DNA of 64,000 nucleotides from Haemonchus contortus (Eukaryota > Nematoda > Chromadorea > Rhabditida > Trichostrongylidae). Shown one piece after another: positions 1 through 12,374 of the stretch (position 1 is its first letter; each line of letters starts with the position of its first letter). The position numbers and the translations under genes were made by a program. The stretch is taken from the NCBI GenBank assembly GCA_000469685.2, contig LS997567.1, positions 5,783,374 through 5,847,373 of the forward strand, in the 5' to 3' direction. Under the pieces are notes generated by a model, which was not told the DNA's origin, did not search any database, and saw nothing but the letters and a program-made list of their open reading frames with translations.

Positions 1-3000
1 ATACAATGGCTCATTACTGATTGTAATTTAGTGCTTTCGTCCGTCCTAAGCTGGTGTACTACCACTTCATAAGCCTCGGGAAATGGAGGGCCGGCCTGGT
101 TAGGTATCAAACCTTTAGTTGGTACTAGGACCACATGGGTGGCATAAGAACACTTGACACTGACCTCCACCCCACCCTTTTGGTCCCGATAATTTCCACA
201 TTGCTTTAGACTAGGAAAAAAACGAAGTTTTGAACTAAACTGCCTTTTTATAAAAGTTGGAGCTAAGTTAGATCAGACTATTTGAATAAAGTAAAGTTTG
301 TATTTACTCTGGTCAATCAATACAAATATTATATTAGTGTAGTCTTGTTTTATTAAAAAATCTGTCGGCAGTTGAGGCTATTAATATTAATAGCGCGACA
401 ATTAATAAAAAATCGTTTTTATCAAGTTCTTTCTCTTTGTCGGTCGTAAGGCTGGTCAGGCGACTACGATTCTTAGGCTCCTGGATTTTTGTCCTACTTG
501 TGCATGAAGTATGTAGACATAGCTGACAATGTACATACAGTAGCGCTCAAAAGTCTTCGGTGAAATGCTTTGACGATTTTTTGTTCATAGTTTTTTCTCA
601 GTAGACCAAATCCCCCGAAATTTGGATATGTTTTACTAGAGCACATTTCACCCTACCCAACACTGCTGGATTGCAAAGCTGCAATATCAACAGATAGAGC
701 AAGGTGTTTGCTGCGGTAGCAGATTTTGCTAAAACTAAAGTTGTTGATGTCTGCACTTATTCCCACCTTATGTGCGTTTTTCTCATCTATTGTGTTCGGC
801 GTTACCGCTCGTACACTTTAGATATGACAAAAAGTAAAGAGATTCTAGAAGGACCATCATAAGTACTTTCAGTCGATTTCATGTTCATGCCCTTTAGAAT
901 ATCTGGAACATGATCAAATTGCAGATTAATAGTGGCAAGTATTTACAATACACCCACGCTCCAAATATAGAAATTTCGCATGATTAGGTCCAATAGGAAA
1001 GGAGTTACGACTGAAAAGTACGGCTGAAGAAACATTTCACCGATGACTTTTGAGCGCTACTGTAAGTACCGCTATAATAGCTTACAATGTTTGGTTACTA
1101 GTAAATGTTTATCGATTTTCCAATCAAGCACTCTTAAGAACGGTTGATTTGGCAGCCGGCGTCATCCGTGATACTCGGTGCCACCTATTTTAGCCTCCAA
1201 CTTTCAGAGAATGAGAGCACTTGAAAGTTGTCAACTGCTATTGCAGTAGAAACATTTGGGGGTTTTGTTGGTATTTTTAATAGCCCATTACTAGTTTCGA
1301 TTTTTGAAGTATAGTAATGGAAGAACTTCCCAGGAATGGCACTTCCCAGAAGAAATTACTGGAAGAATGTGTTTCAAATACTATTTAGTATAGCAGTATC
1401 TAACCGGGGGGATACAATGGGTACCGTACACGACATGATTCCTCAACACACATTCGCCTCAATAAAATCGTTTTATTTTTATTTTTTGTAATTATAAGAT
1501 GTACTGTAGAGAAATACAATATTAATTTAAGAACCCCTCCATAAAAATCTGCTTATTTCGCTTGAGATTTTCAGGAAACTGCCTTGGGAAGAGCAATTTT
1601 TCAAACCCAGTGAGGTGGTTTCCCACGATATTTCATCTTATTCGGCTCAACTGGGGTAAGAGGCTTCACAGAGCTCTTCTGTTTTGGTACTGGTCCCCTT
1701 CTCCGCTCTTCAACATCACCGCTCATCTTCAGCATCTCAGCTTTACAAGTAGAGTTTTACCAAAAAGTTAGTGCTACCTGCTTATCACCTATGTAGGACC
1801 GAATATATGAGGTGAAACGGTAAAAAATTCAAAACAAAACACTTGTTTGGAAATCCAGTGTTGACTCTTTTGAAGGTTTGTTTACACATTTTCGTATAGT
1901 GAATCTGATAGTGTGGGCTGCAAAATTGAGCCGGTGCTTCAATTGATGTTTTTGGTAAAAAAAAAAAGATGGGTGGACCTACACTAATGAATCGGAATGC
2001 CGTAAACAATGTTAGGAATCTGCAGTTCCGGTGACTCAGCTGGCCCACCACTTGCTGACAACGCCTCGAATATTTATTGTTTGTTTTGAGGGAACTTATG
2101 TTGGTATTTGCTAAACAGTAAAGTGCAGTTGAACAGTAGTGATTATGATTCCATTCACTAGGTGCATATGTGAGAAAGGCTGAAATTCGGGATCACCGAT
2201 TTAAAAGTCCGCATGGACACTTAAACAAATCGGTCCAGGTTACTCAGCTCTTCAGAGTGGGCCAAGGTTAAGCTATTTCAGAGTGCGCTTAGACCACACA
2301 CATAATACGGAGATCCCATCCTGAGTTTCATACCACCAGGACGTGCCAACTATCTGACCCTACTGTGTTGGGCATTGGGGAGGAAACTCGTCCGGGAGAG
2401 CGAATCGTCTCGAGAATTGAAATACACGGCCAAAAACTGTCATCCTTGCAAAGCTGTGAAGGTTGGAAACGATATTGGGTGAGATAGGTTCAGCTACAGT
2501 ACGAAGGTAAACAAAACATCATCGCAAGCCGAATCATGTGTACCTATCTTACAATACTTACATTTATGATTATCTACCATCGAACGACGACGGGACACAC
2601 TGGTCCGAAGTGTAGGCGATTAGAGGGTGACACATTCTACGACCACTATTGAACCTGTCACGCGATCCACATCCTGTCCAAGACCGGCTAACTGGGAATT
2701 GTTTACTTACTCAGTTCATTTCACAAAACAGTTTTGTTGGCCTCCGCTCCGTCCAAAATTATCCCGCAAAGCAATCGAGCAGAAAAACTTGGGGCCCCTG
2801 GTGTTTATGACTCTTTGGTTTTACACTCGTACTTTACAAAAACAACCTAAAAAATAGAAACGTCTCTTATGCTTTGACACGGTGCCCGCAAATAGGATAA
2901 AAAACTATTTGGCCTCGTAGATGAATCGTTTCAATCGGAGGGAATGAGGTGCTTTTTGAGCCTTGATACGAGACCTGCGAGTTCTCACAGTTTCAACCTA

Positions 3001-3300
3001 GTACAACTTCATGCCTACTCCCACTTTACTCCTCTGCTGATAGGGAACTTCTTTATTTTTCCTCAAAGGTCCTCACACTCGAGCCCTAAAACACTTCAAA
3101 TTGGTGTTCACCTCAGTTCCAATCCATTCACGAGGCGCGACGACTCCTAGCTAGTTGTCTCGGCACGCAGCATGACTTACGTACTTTCAACCTTCATTCC
3201 GAACTTAGCTGATTCGTTATGATGTAATACTATGTATTAGCATTTTATATCTTTTTATGAAACATTGGGTTGTCAGGAAAATTTGCGAAATACCTTACGA
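1..3300. other. AT-rich stretch without a supported gene
   Basis: I read both strands and found only short reading frames without paired splice signals, signal peptides or recognisable domains. No SINE or TTAA-type MITE end was recognised. A gene edge with very short exons cannot be excluded. Confidence 0.4.
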
Positions 3301-4090
3301 AATATTTTGCGAAATAGCAATATATCTGCGAAAAACTCATATTTACAAATACAGCACTTAAATCTCAGCTTAGTAATCGCCAATATAACAGCTTTGTTTA
3401 TGGGAACCCTCACCTAGTAAATGAGATATTTGAAGGTACTTTAAGTAGAGGAACTTGATTCTACTCTGCGTTCTAATTCAAAACTGTTGAGCCTTCCTTC
3501 ATCATGAACGTATCGTCCAAGTGTCTGCGACTCCTAAAATTGCCCTTTACTCTTGGGAAAAAAACTTTCAAATTTTGGTAAGGTGAAGCCAGTTTGACAA
3601 TTCTAACAGCTCATCCGATCGCTTTTGACGTCTAGAGAAAAGCGCATGCAATTGTAAGGAAAACTGGAGATCGGCGTTAATATGCGAAATTTCCCGTTTC
3701 AAGTCAATCATATATTCGATGTGGTTACTGTGATCGTCAGTTAAAGCAGCTTTCAGCAGATTGTTAGCACATTCACTATTGAAAATCATCTGAAGAAGAA
3801 TGAGTGTTTCCCTTATGTTTTCCTTAGCGTTTCTTCCCTTGGTGTTGCTACTGGCATATAAAAGTTCACGATTCCTAGTTTTTCTAGTCGCGAACTTTGG
3901 TACGAAACATTTTTTCCACCTTTTTTCTAGAAACACTGTGGACCCACTGTCGATGCCTACCTAGAGCTTCCTTATCCCCTCTTTTGGAAGCGTCGATGTC
4001 GAAATCAGAAACGAAATCGTCGTTACGGTAGTCATCGTTCGCGCTGCGAGACTGACTTGTCGAAGTTGATCAGTAACGTGGCCGATACGG

Positions 4091-4350
4091 GAGACGGGCG
4101 TTAGGAACGATTTTGGGTAATCGATTTGCCGCACGCGGCTGTCGCGGACCACTCATTCGCCATTATTACAGCTTTAGCATTCCTCATACAGCTCAATCGA
4201 TATGCGATCATTATTTTATGCATAATTCTACTACTAGTACTTTTGTTCTTGTATTTCTTACCTACTGCTGCATCCTGCTACATTCCTTCGCGCGCGACGC
4301 CCCTCTCACCGTGACGCGACCATTTCGTTCCTAACGCAACGCACCCGACC
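4091..4350. mobile_element. MITE inserted in dispersed locus copy 1
   Basis: About 250 bp absent from the equivalent position of copy 2 near 62465. Ends carry inverted GCGTTAGGAACGA / TCGTTCCTAACGC. The flanks show CCGATAC on both sides, compatible with a short target duplication. A diverged relative lies at 49730-49990. Confidence 0.6.
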
Positions 4351-4682
4351 GATACCGATCGTCGTTGGATTGGTAGCCGTCGATAACCCTTGGGTTTTGG
4401 AGGCGTTCATCGTCGTCGTTTTCGTAGTATCCTCAACGAAACAATTCCTGAGCATTGAGGTTATGATAGCAATCGTTCCACGTTCTATAGGGTAATATTT
4501 CATTATTTACTACAAAAACAACTTGTAAACATTGAATTCGGCTAGTGCAGGACATTTTTCTGCTTCTTCAACGGAATAGAAGGAACTAAGCGCTAACAGT
4601 AAGGAGGTGACAGCAATGAGTGACGAAGATTGAACTTGAAGTACTCTGAATGCTCGGCAGATTCAGTGAAATTAATGGCGAC

Positions 4683-5203
4683 TTGAAGGCACAGCTCACC
4701 ATGGAAATGGCTTATGAAATATCCCGTTAGGATGAATCTGTGGCCCCTTCGCACTCCATATGTTGCGCCATCAGGTTGGAAAACGGCCGAGATAGGGCGT
4801 TATGAAAGCTCGAATATTGTCCCATATGCATGCGTGGACGAGTTTCAACGGCATTTCTGAGGCTGCACCATTAGCAAGGGAACCCGATTAGTAGACTTAA
4901 AAGATTCGTCGTGGTCCATAGCGACAGTGTAAGAACGTAATTCTTCACAGTTTTGGCTTGTGACAGAAGCTCTTCGCGCAATTGCAATAGCTGAAATCTC
5001 GTCCGAACACCCCTTCCATGTCATTTCCATCACGGTCATCTCGTACAACCTTTATCTAAACTACTCTCAAGGAGCGTTCCTTCTCATGGAGTCATCTGTG
5101 TTTCTCGCTTTTTTCACCACCGATGCACTACCCTTATCCAATACTTTCGATTTTTGATTCAAAAAGGTACCTCAAAATTATCGTGGACTGTGCCTTTTAA
5201 ACC
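4683..5203 (+). mobile_element. TTAA-type MITE (AGGCAC family)
   Basis: Left end resembles TTGAAGGCACAGCTCAC and right end GTGGACTGTGCCTTTTAA. The interior carries the motif GATGAATCTGTGG and a block around GAAATCTCGTCCGAACACC shared with copies at 7365-7760, 45372-46556, 50085-50330 and 62782-63287. No transposase reading frame is present, so it is non-autonomous. Confidence 0.65.
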
Positions 5204-5739
5204 AAAAGCTTACAGTTATTGAGGCTGTACGAGTTTTCAGGTGGAACTTCTTGCCCTTGGTGCCAAAAGCTGTCGCCTCTCAGCAAAACGCCGTCAAATT
5301 TGGAATGGTAATAGTCCGAGAAGTTTTTTCGACGCAAAAAATTTGTTTTGCTGAAATTTAACACTTACCGGTTACCTACATGTTTTGAACTGTACTGGCA
5401 TGTTGATTACCTTTGAATGTTTATCTTCGAGAAGTAATCGATGAACGTCTTTTTGTTGTCGCCATCTGTTTTGTTTCACAAGAACCACACAGTGCCTTTG
5501 AAAACAAAAAGCAAACAGCTGAGCTCGGATTGGTGGGGTGTGGGACCATTTTTTGAATCAGATTTTGATGATTAAATCATGAAGATGAAAAAGTAAAGGC
5601 GATGAATAAAACCTGTGCCGCTTCACAGATAGGTGGTAAGACGAAAGACAACTCGATGAGAACGACGCTCTCTTCTGTTGCGCCATGCATTCGCCATCGT
5701 TCCCTACAATGTTATTTAGGGACACGATTAACGATAGAA

Positions 5740-6330
5740 AATGGTTTCTAGGATTCCCCTATGTGAATCTGTGGGTCCTAAGAATAGCCTGTAATGCACT
5801 GGCGGATCGAGAAACGACCACGACAGTGCCTTATAAGAGCTCCAAAGCCTGCTTGGTCGACGTAGACACCCAAAAGTGGCCGAGTTATTACAGCCTTTAC
5901 ACGCTGCAACATTCACAATGGAGCACGCATGTTGGAAATTCAAACAGCTGGTCGCGACCCACGGCTATACTGGGCGCCTTCATAGTGCAACACCAACATT
6001 GGCGTCAGGACTTCTGGGTGTCCTCGACATGGGCGTACTTTTCGTTGGCGTTTTGACGCTGACCTAAGCCCACCATGGATGTGTCCAGTAAAAGGCAATT
6101 TCTGTCATTTTTGGCCTACTTTAGCCAGCTCGTTTCTGAATACACCCAATTATAATTCGTCCAAACAGCCTTCCATGCCAGTTCCGTCACCAAAATCTCG
6201 TACATCCCCATTTTTACCACTACTTCGAAGCCTTGTATTTCTCGGAACCAACCGATTTTTGCACTTTTTTCGCCATTTTTGCACTAATTTTACATCACAA
6301 CTTCCTTCGTTGACTTGATCTAGGCGATTC
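5740..6330 (+). mobile_element. Interrupted fragment of the AGGCAC-type MITE interior
   Basis: Carries diverged versions of the interior blocks of the 4683-5203 element (GTGAATCTGTGG near 5763, TGGAAATTCAAACAGCTGG near 5934, and the CATTTTTGG block near 6107). About 100 bp of unrelated sequence is inserted at roughly 5970-6075. No ends recognised. Confidence 0.5.
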
Positions 6331-7081
6331 AAAGTTATGGTGTGCGGAACATGTGCGATAGCGACCACTCTACCCAATGGAATGGAACCTGATGTCCAGA
6401 AAGATGAGCAATACACTGAACAGAGAAAATTGGATATAAAAATTAAGAAAAAAAACGATACAAGATTAATAAGATTGAATAAGAAAAGGGGAAACCGCCA
6501 CCACAAATATGAGGGTTCAGGCGGAAGGGATTGAACCACAGGCTAGTTGTGGCTCCTCCTTTCGATACTATTTAACACCGTTCGCTTGACTTTACTTCAT
6601 CTGTTTTTGAAAGATTACAAAATTATAATTTTTCATAAAATTAGTTTCAACTGGAAACAGACTACTTTCACTCTCCCCAGTGGCGGAAGTGAGAGGCGTT
6701 GTAGCAGACCCAAGTCGGCAAATATGCCTTCCTACCTACCGAATGGCTGCTCGACGGTATTGAAATGCATATCAGGACAGGAACATTGGCTGAACACAGC
6801 AGCCCATATGGCACATTAACTCTCGAATATCTTTGAAAGTTGTAAAGGAAATTACAGTGTTTCACTCTAGAACGCTATGATTCGCTTACCAATGAGCCAT
6901 GCATATTTCACTTACATGTTCTTTCGTTCATTGTAGTGACATCTGCCGTTTCAGCTTTCTGAACTTCTTTGGCATAACGGAACCAGTAAGGAATGACTTG
7001 AACAGTGACTCGATGCGATGAAGCGCGAAGTAAGTTCATGAAGAACCCTAACAGGAATATGAATCTGACTTTATGGCAGCA

Positions 7082-7089
7082 TATATAAG
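7082..7089 (+). promoter_or_regulatory. TATA box of the histidine-rich secreted protein gene
   Basis: TATATAAG lies 29 bases before the ATG at 7118. A transcript starting at the usual 25-30 bases downstream would have only a few bases of 5' leader, and no splice acceptor for a trans-spliced leader is visible in between. Confidence 0.55.
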
Positions 7090-7117
7090 GCCCCATACCA
7101 TGCCGAATACTTACAAA

Positions 7118-10100
7118 ATGATCCAATTCGTTGCTGTCTGTGTACTGCTCAAAATCACAAACGCTTCCGTCCGGCAACCCAGGTAATACCATTTTCTAAT
7201 TCAACATTCTGTCACGGCCGAACGGAGTATGGAAGTTACATGAACCGCTTCAGAATTTTTAAAACGTTTCATTTTACTTTAAACCGTTAGTTTCTTAATT
7301 GCTCTGATTTAAGGCTTCCTGAAAGTGAATACCCCGTTGGATACTTAAACGCACAGTTAACGGTAAAACGGATTTCAGAGATATGCCCTGGGATGAATCT
7401 GTGGCCCCCTCGTATACCGTATAGGACATTTTCAGATCGGAAAACGGCTTAGACAGAGCATCATAAGGGTTAGAAGATTGTGTAAGCTGTATGCCGCACC
7501 CACATTCGGACGAGTTTTGACAGCGTTGTAGGGTCTGCACTGCGCCCATGTTGGAAATTCAAGCAGCTTGTCGTAACCTATGGCAAGAGTGGAAGGCAAT
7601 TTTGGTCATTTTTGGCTAAACGAAGTCTGCAGTCTACGACAAGAATTGAAGTCTCGTCCAAGTACCACTTCCAGTTCCGTCATGGTGATCTCGTACAAGC
7701 TCTATTTCCACTGCCTTCCAATCATAATAATAATAAAATAACAGTAGTACTGAAAAGATGTATCATAATGCAGCGCCCAAGGTGAATAACTACCCCTGAA
7801 CTACTGTGTCCTTTTTCAGCCTCGTCTAGAGGCAAGGAGTTAAAAGGTGGTAAACTTTCAGTAGCGGTATGTGTTTTCTTAGTTATTGGAGTGATCTAGC
7901 CGGATATCATACTGGACCTTTTCGCGCCGAATAATTTATTGAGGACGACTTCTCCGGAACTGATCGATTCCCTTCAGATGTGCGTCCTTGCGTTCGACTC
8001 CCCCTCGATATCATAGAAGCATCTGCATGCTACTTTTGCCCACCAATACGATTTGAAAAGACAAACCAATCCGCAACAATTTTATTTATCCCCTAGTTCC
8101 AGTTCAGCACCAATTGACCTAGTCTGGAAAGGATTAGGAAGGATAAAGACGTAAATGGTGTGGGGGAGGCTGATACGGGATTCGATCCCCATACCTGACC
8201 TATAGCGGTAGGGACGATTCCTGAAACTGCCTCCTTTGCGTGTTGGAAAGGGGATCTTGGAATCCGAAAACACGAACTTTTGATTAGTTCCTATACATGG
8301 GGCAAGAGTCGTTAGCATTTACTTAGGAGATGCCCTTGTAATTCTGGTAGAGGCTGCAGCAGGAAGTGATTTTTGGCGCAATTGCGATTTAAAATTATTC
8401 GAAAAGTAAATTTGAAAAACTGAATGAGTGCTTAGTCACGAAGCTCATGGTCTGAAGAGTTTTTCAGTTACTGTCAGTGTCTTTCATTTCAGCAGTTTCG
8501 GTAGAGAAGGAAACGGATTTGAACATGGCTTTGAGGCCATGAAAAATCACCAAGATTTCAACGACATTGCAAATGGTGCTCGCAAAAACAATGGTGCCTG
8601 GTGGGTGTTTATTTTGAGCTTACAGGTGAATTGTGCTGACTATTCAACGCACGACAACTACATAAATGTCCTTACGCGTAGTATGAACAAGGCCATACAT
8701 TTTATATTACTATTTATATACTACACCTACAAGCTTGTGATCTATTCTTGTGGAAACCTTTTGCTCTCCCGCTTTTGCTCTCCCGGAGTCTTCATGATGC
8801 CTTTGCATTAAGATGCGCAGCATTATCCTCGATCCGCTCACACCACGCCGCGGTTCTTAGCTAGTTGTCTCGCCGCGTGGTGGGACAACTGGCAAAAAAC
8901 CTTTTATAGGCGATTGTCTCTTCTCGCTGTATATGAGATGCTGTTCTTTTCGTATAAGCATCACTTGTTTTTTTTTCGGGATGATCTTCCAAACGAAAAA
9001 CTCAAGGGTACCCTCCCGAATACAGATCCTGTGTACCTTGTGGCCGGGCTCTTCAAGATAGCTCAGGTCTTGTACTCACGTAACTCGGAATCGTTTGGTT
9101 TTCTCTTTTCTCTGATGAGCGAAAGGTCATGATTTCTAGATGTCTCGAGCTAACTAACGTACTGGTAAGTAAGCCTTGACTGAGTACTTTAACGCACTTG
9201 CAAACGATTACAGCGAAAACCAGGGCCTTACAAAGCCTTAACTACTTGTTTCCAAATTGCATTAAATATGGTTCTGCTGTTAAGGAACTTTATGGATAAT
9301 AGCGCCGAAACCACTGACAAACACACAAATTCATGGAATGAAGGAGCACACAGTTCAGAAGCACGTCATCAAGATGAAGGCAGCAAATCCAGTTCCGGAA
9401 CTACCAGCTATGGACGAGGTATAGCTCTCACAGTCGCCTTCTCTTCGGTTGTAAACATTAGGGTAAAGAAGGGGTGCTCCCAGAGCATGGCTCAGCCACG
9501 TGGAGAACAACTTCATCTTATCACTCTAAATGAAGCGACTTAGTTCATGCTCTTAATGTGACTTCTCGTATGCTCCCATGCCATGTTCTATATGCGATAC
9601 ATAACTGAAGCCGTTTCTCGATACATTTGTGGGCGGGGAGTAATCTCCAATGGCGCTGCTCTCATTGGTCGATTTCTTCTTCACAGATAAAAGTTGCCTC
9701 GACGGAAGAAGCCTTTTTCACCACTGTAATTACGACCGACAGCTTCCAGATGATCTCCGCCTATACGACTATCACATAATGCATAATATAACTTACTACT
9801 ATTGGTGCTTTTTATCATTACTTATCATTACTTGTTATTATTTTGAAGGATCAGTGTGCTGACATGTTAATTTCTCTAGTGATACGAAATATTTACAGAT
9901 GTGAAAACAAAGACCTATGGATTCTTCGACTATCAATATATCAAGCCACAGTTCCACATTGAAGAATACCACGTCGACGAGAAGCACTCGAATAAACACA
10001 CATCTGATACCCATTCCACCCACGCACAGCATTCATCCAAGGACCAATTTCACGAGAGAGGCTTTGATAATTACGGTATATATTGGTGTTTTATCAGTAA

Positions 10101-11046
10101 CCTGTCTATTACTTCGAACGGTGAAGAATGAGGAACTGGATAAGCTTCCTGTGATGGCACAGGATAGCTGCGGTATAGCGCAAAAAAATGGTGAAGAAAG
10201 GCGGATTTCATGAATTATGACATTTAAAAAAGTAGTAAGAGAGGTAGATGTGCAAAACCACGTGTCTGTGACAGTCTGGTGTCTCTCACATAGGCGTACT
10301 ATTCCTCGGCGTTTCTATGCTCTATTATGAATGGAGCAGCCTTGACAAGGCCGCCAAAACACGGTACTTTTGGGTATCTACGTCAGCCAAGAAATTTTGG
10401 AGCCCTGGTGACGTCCCGTCAATGTCGTTTTTCTAGTCGACGACGTCCCACGGACTATCCTCAGGAGCCGCGGGCTCATCCTAGGGGGGAATATCAGAAA
10501 TAGTTATAATCGTAAGCTGTGCCTTTGAAACCTTTGAAATTGGCCTTAGCCTATACTCTAACTTGGTGTTATCGTCAAAAAACATATTGCTACCGTACCA
10601 GGCGAGTTTAGACACCTTCAACCGAATCCGGTCGGACAGGAAGCTTCTTTGACCTCACAGAAAGTTGGTCCGAGATTTGGTTGACCTCTGTAGGTGTCAT
10701 GATTTCTTGCTATTCTATTTCATAACAAAATTTCAGCCAATTCGCACAGCATGAAGGGATCGAAAAAAACTGGCTCAGACCGAGCCAGTAACGAGCATAG
10801 CTTCAGGGGAGTCAACTACGATAGCAGTTACGGTACGGTATTTTGTGATAATGACAGGTTTTTACACCAATAGACTTACAACTAGATGACGACGAAGAGG
10901 GAAGTTTCAATCACGGTTATCATGTGCATGGAGAGGACTATGGCACGGAGCATCCCACTTACGTCAGCGATCATGGACACCTTCCAGAATACAACAAGCG
11001 TTCCGTATTTTCCGGTCCATACCGTCATGAAGCTTCGTTCTATTAA
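7118..11046 (+). CDS. Secreted histidine-rich acidic protein, 6 exons (240 aa)
   Basis: Exons: 7118-7182, 8493-8600, 9303-9418, 9899-10075, 10737-10832, 10886-11046, total 723 bases. All junctions have GT...AG and matching phases (2,2,1,1,1). The start is chosen because residues 1-16 form a clear signal peptide (MIQFVAVCVLLKITNA). The mature chain has about 22 His in 224 residues, is rich in Asp, Glu, Ser, Gly and Tyr, and has no membrane segment. His clusters lie at residues 115-149 (YHVDEKHSNKH, then THSTHAQH) and 196-218 (NHGYHVHGEDYG, SDHGHLPEY). Exons 3, 4 and 5 each end at a Tyr-Gly-type codon split by the intron. The acceptor of exon 3 (GGATAATAG) is weak, so residue 58 (Cys) is uncertain. 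The family is not recognised; extracellular metal binding or a cuticle/matrix role would be guesses from composition. Confidence 0.75.
7365..7760 (+). mobile_element. AGGCAC-type MITE fragment in intron 1 of the histidine-rich gene
   Basis: Contains GGGATGAATCTGTGGCCCC near 7390, TCGGAAAACGGC near 7437 and the ATGGTGATCTCGTACAAGC block near 7681, all shared with the other copies. The inverted ends are not recognisable. Confidence 0.55.
8082..8240 (-). repeat. Possible tRNA-derived SINE remnant
   Basis: The minus strand reads GGGGATCGAATCCC near 8180, matching a Pol III B box. The rest is too diverged to place confidently in the SINE family. Confidence 0.3.
10240..10530 (+). mobile_element. 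MITE fragment related to 30094-30488, in intron 4 of the histidine-rich gene
   Basis: Shares GTGTCTCTCA..CGTACTATTC, GGAGCCC and the end TCGTAAGCTGTGCCTTT with the element at 30094-30488. The left end is not clear. Confidence 0.5.
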
Positions 11047-11074
11047 ACTAATGTTTCACTTGATGCAACTTTTC

Positions 11075-11080
11075 AATAAA
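11075..11080 (+). promoter_or_regulatory. Poly(A) signal AATAAA
   Basis: Perfect AATAAA 29 bases after the stop codon of the histidine-rich secreted protein gene, consistent with a short nematode 3' UTR. Confidence 0.65.
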
Positions 11081-11099
11081 TTATGAGCTAATCATTTAA

Positions 11100-12370
11100 A
11101 GTAAAGCCTGCATATTGTATGAGTGAATATTCAGTACACGGTGGTCCAATATCTGTTCACTGTGGCCCCCTTTCTGTGACTTCATCAGGTTTCATCAGAG
11201 CAGACTGCTTGGCGTACACCATAACAATAGAAATCTCTCTTCAGCTGTTTGTTGTTCGACCACTAAAGGCGATTTTCTCAGTGGTAATTTGGTCTTTATT
11301 GTGAAATTGACACCTGCGTAAAGCCACTAACAAAGAAACCGAGACAGCCGGGGGGTACTGTTTTTCAACAGCCTTTTAATCTTCGGTCACTGAACAACGA
11401 TATTCAGTAGGCTGTTGAGGGATATGTAGTCTAGCCACTTTTTGCTACAAACTTCAACAAACCCCACTAGATGCGCTGGATTTCACTTTTTTGCCCATTT
11501 CTGCTATCTGGTCTTGCTATCCCTAAGTGATAAGTGATTATCGACTTCCTTGAAGCGATCTTTGTTAGTTTCGAAGTTGTCTTGAAGAGTTCTCTGTCTA
11601 AATTTGTTTTCGTCCTTTAATTCGAATAATTATTAATAAATTCAACTAAAACGTACCCAAGAACACTCTTAGAGCGATATTGCCATGACACGCATGCGAG
11701 TGGTAATAGTGCTTAGCGTGCCCGTGATTGGCCGACAGAAAAGGCTAGCCAATCACAACCGTCCCTTGTAAAATGCGTCCAACTTTTACTCCGAACTCTC
11801 ATAGGGCAGTGGAGCTGAATAAGAACGCCTCCATTCTGGATGTTGCTCAAGATTAAACCCTTGCATCCCAATATTTTATTACCCACGTTGCCTGTTGTCT
11901 TTCATCAATTCCGGTTTTCTGATTAATTTAGGAAGACAATGTACTAGCTTATCGATCGGCTTTTTTAAAAGCCGTTGCAAAGGAAATACACACTGAGTCC
12001 ACTCAGCGATTCCACAAAATTTACTTCATGGTCGCTTCCAAAAGTGTCGATCAACCTTAAACATTCTTTAACGCACCCTTTCTGACTTATTACCTACATG
12101 CTACTAAAGAAGCACTTTCAAGTAACATTATTTTTATTTATTTCGCGGTTAACCACTTTTTTGACGCCTTTCGTGGCGCAATATGAAGGAACGAAAAGAA
12201 TTCTAACCAGGACTATTACGCTTTATAGTCGCATGCAGGCAAATGCCTTTTTTGGTTGCTGTTTCTGGAAGTTCATTTTGTGTACATCCTTGTAAATTTT
12301 TCCGAGCATGCGCAAAAGTTAGTGAAGGCCATGTCAGCAAATGGTAATTAAGGATAATGTATTTTAGCGC
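11100..12370. other. Intergenic stretch, no gene seen
   Basis: Only short unsupported frames. The frame at 12098-12295 starts with a hydrophobic run but has no usable donor. One inverted CCAAT pair lies at 11724-11756. Confidence 0.4.
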
Positions 12371-12374
12371 TGGT

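Larger units (their letters stand above)
3325..5203 (-). repeat. Dispersed locus copy 1, with degraded gene copy and nested MITEs
   Basis: This segment is similar along most of its length to 61100-63287. On the minus strand both copies contain a stretch encoding an Asp/Arg/Ser-rich protein that ends in a conserved VRD-stop. Here it is broken by a frame change and by an insertion at about 4091-4350. A second open frame of 122 codons (3568-3936) overlaps the far end in another frame and is not maintained in the other copy. The segment ends in a TTAA-type MITE (4683-5203) that is also present in copy 2, so that insertion is older than the duplication. Whether the parent was a cellular gene or part of a transposon cannot be told. 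Confidence 0.6.

Noticed and set aside
3568..3936. 122-codon minus-strand frame
   Set aside because: Not maintained in the second copy of the locus, where indels break it; the alternative frame ending VRD-stop is the one shared by both copies.
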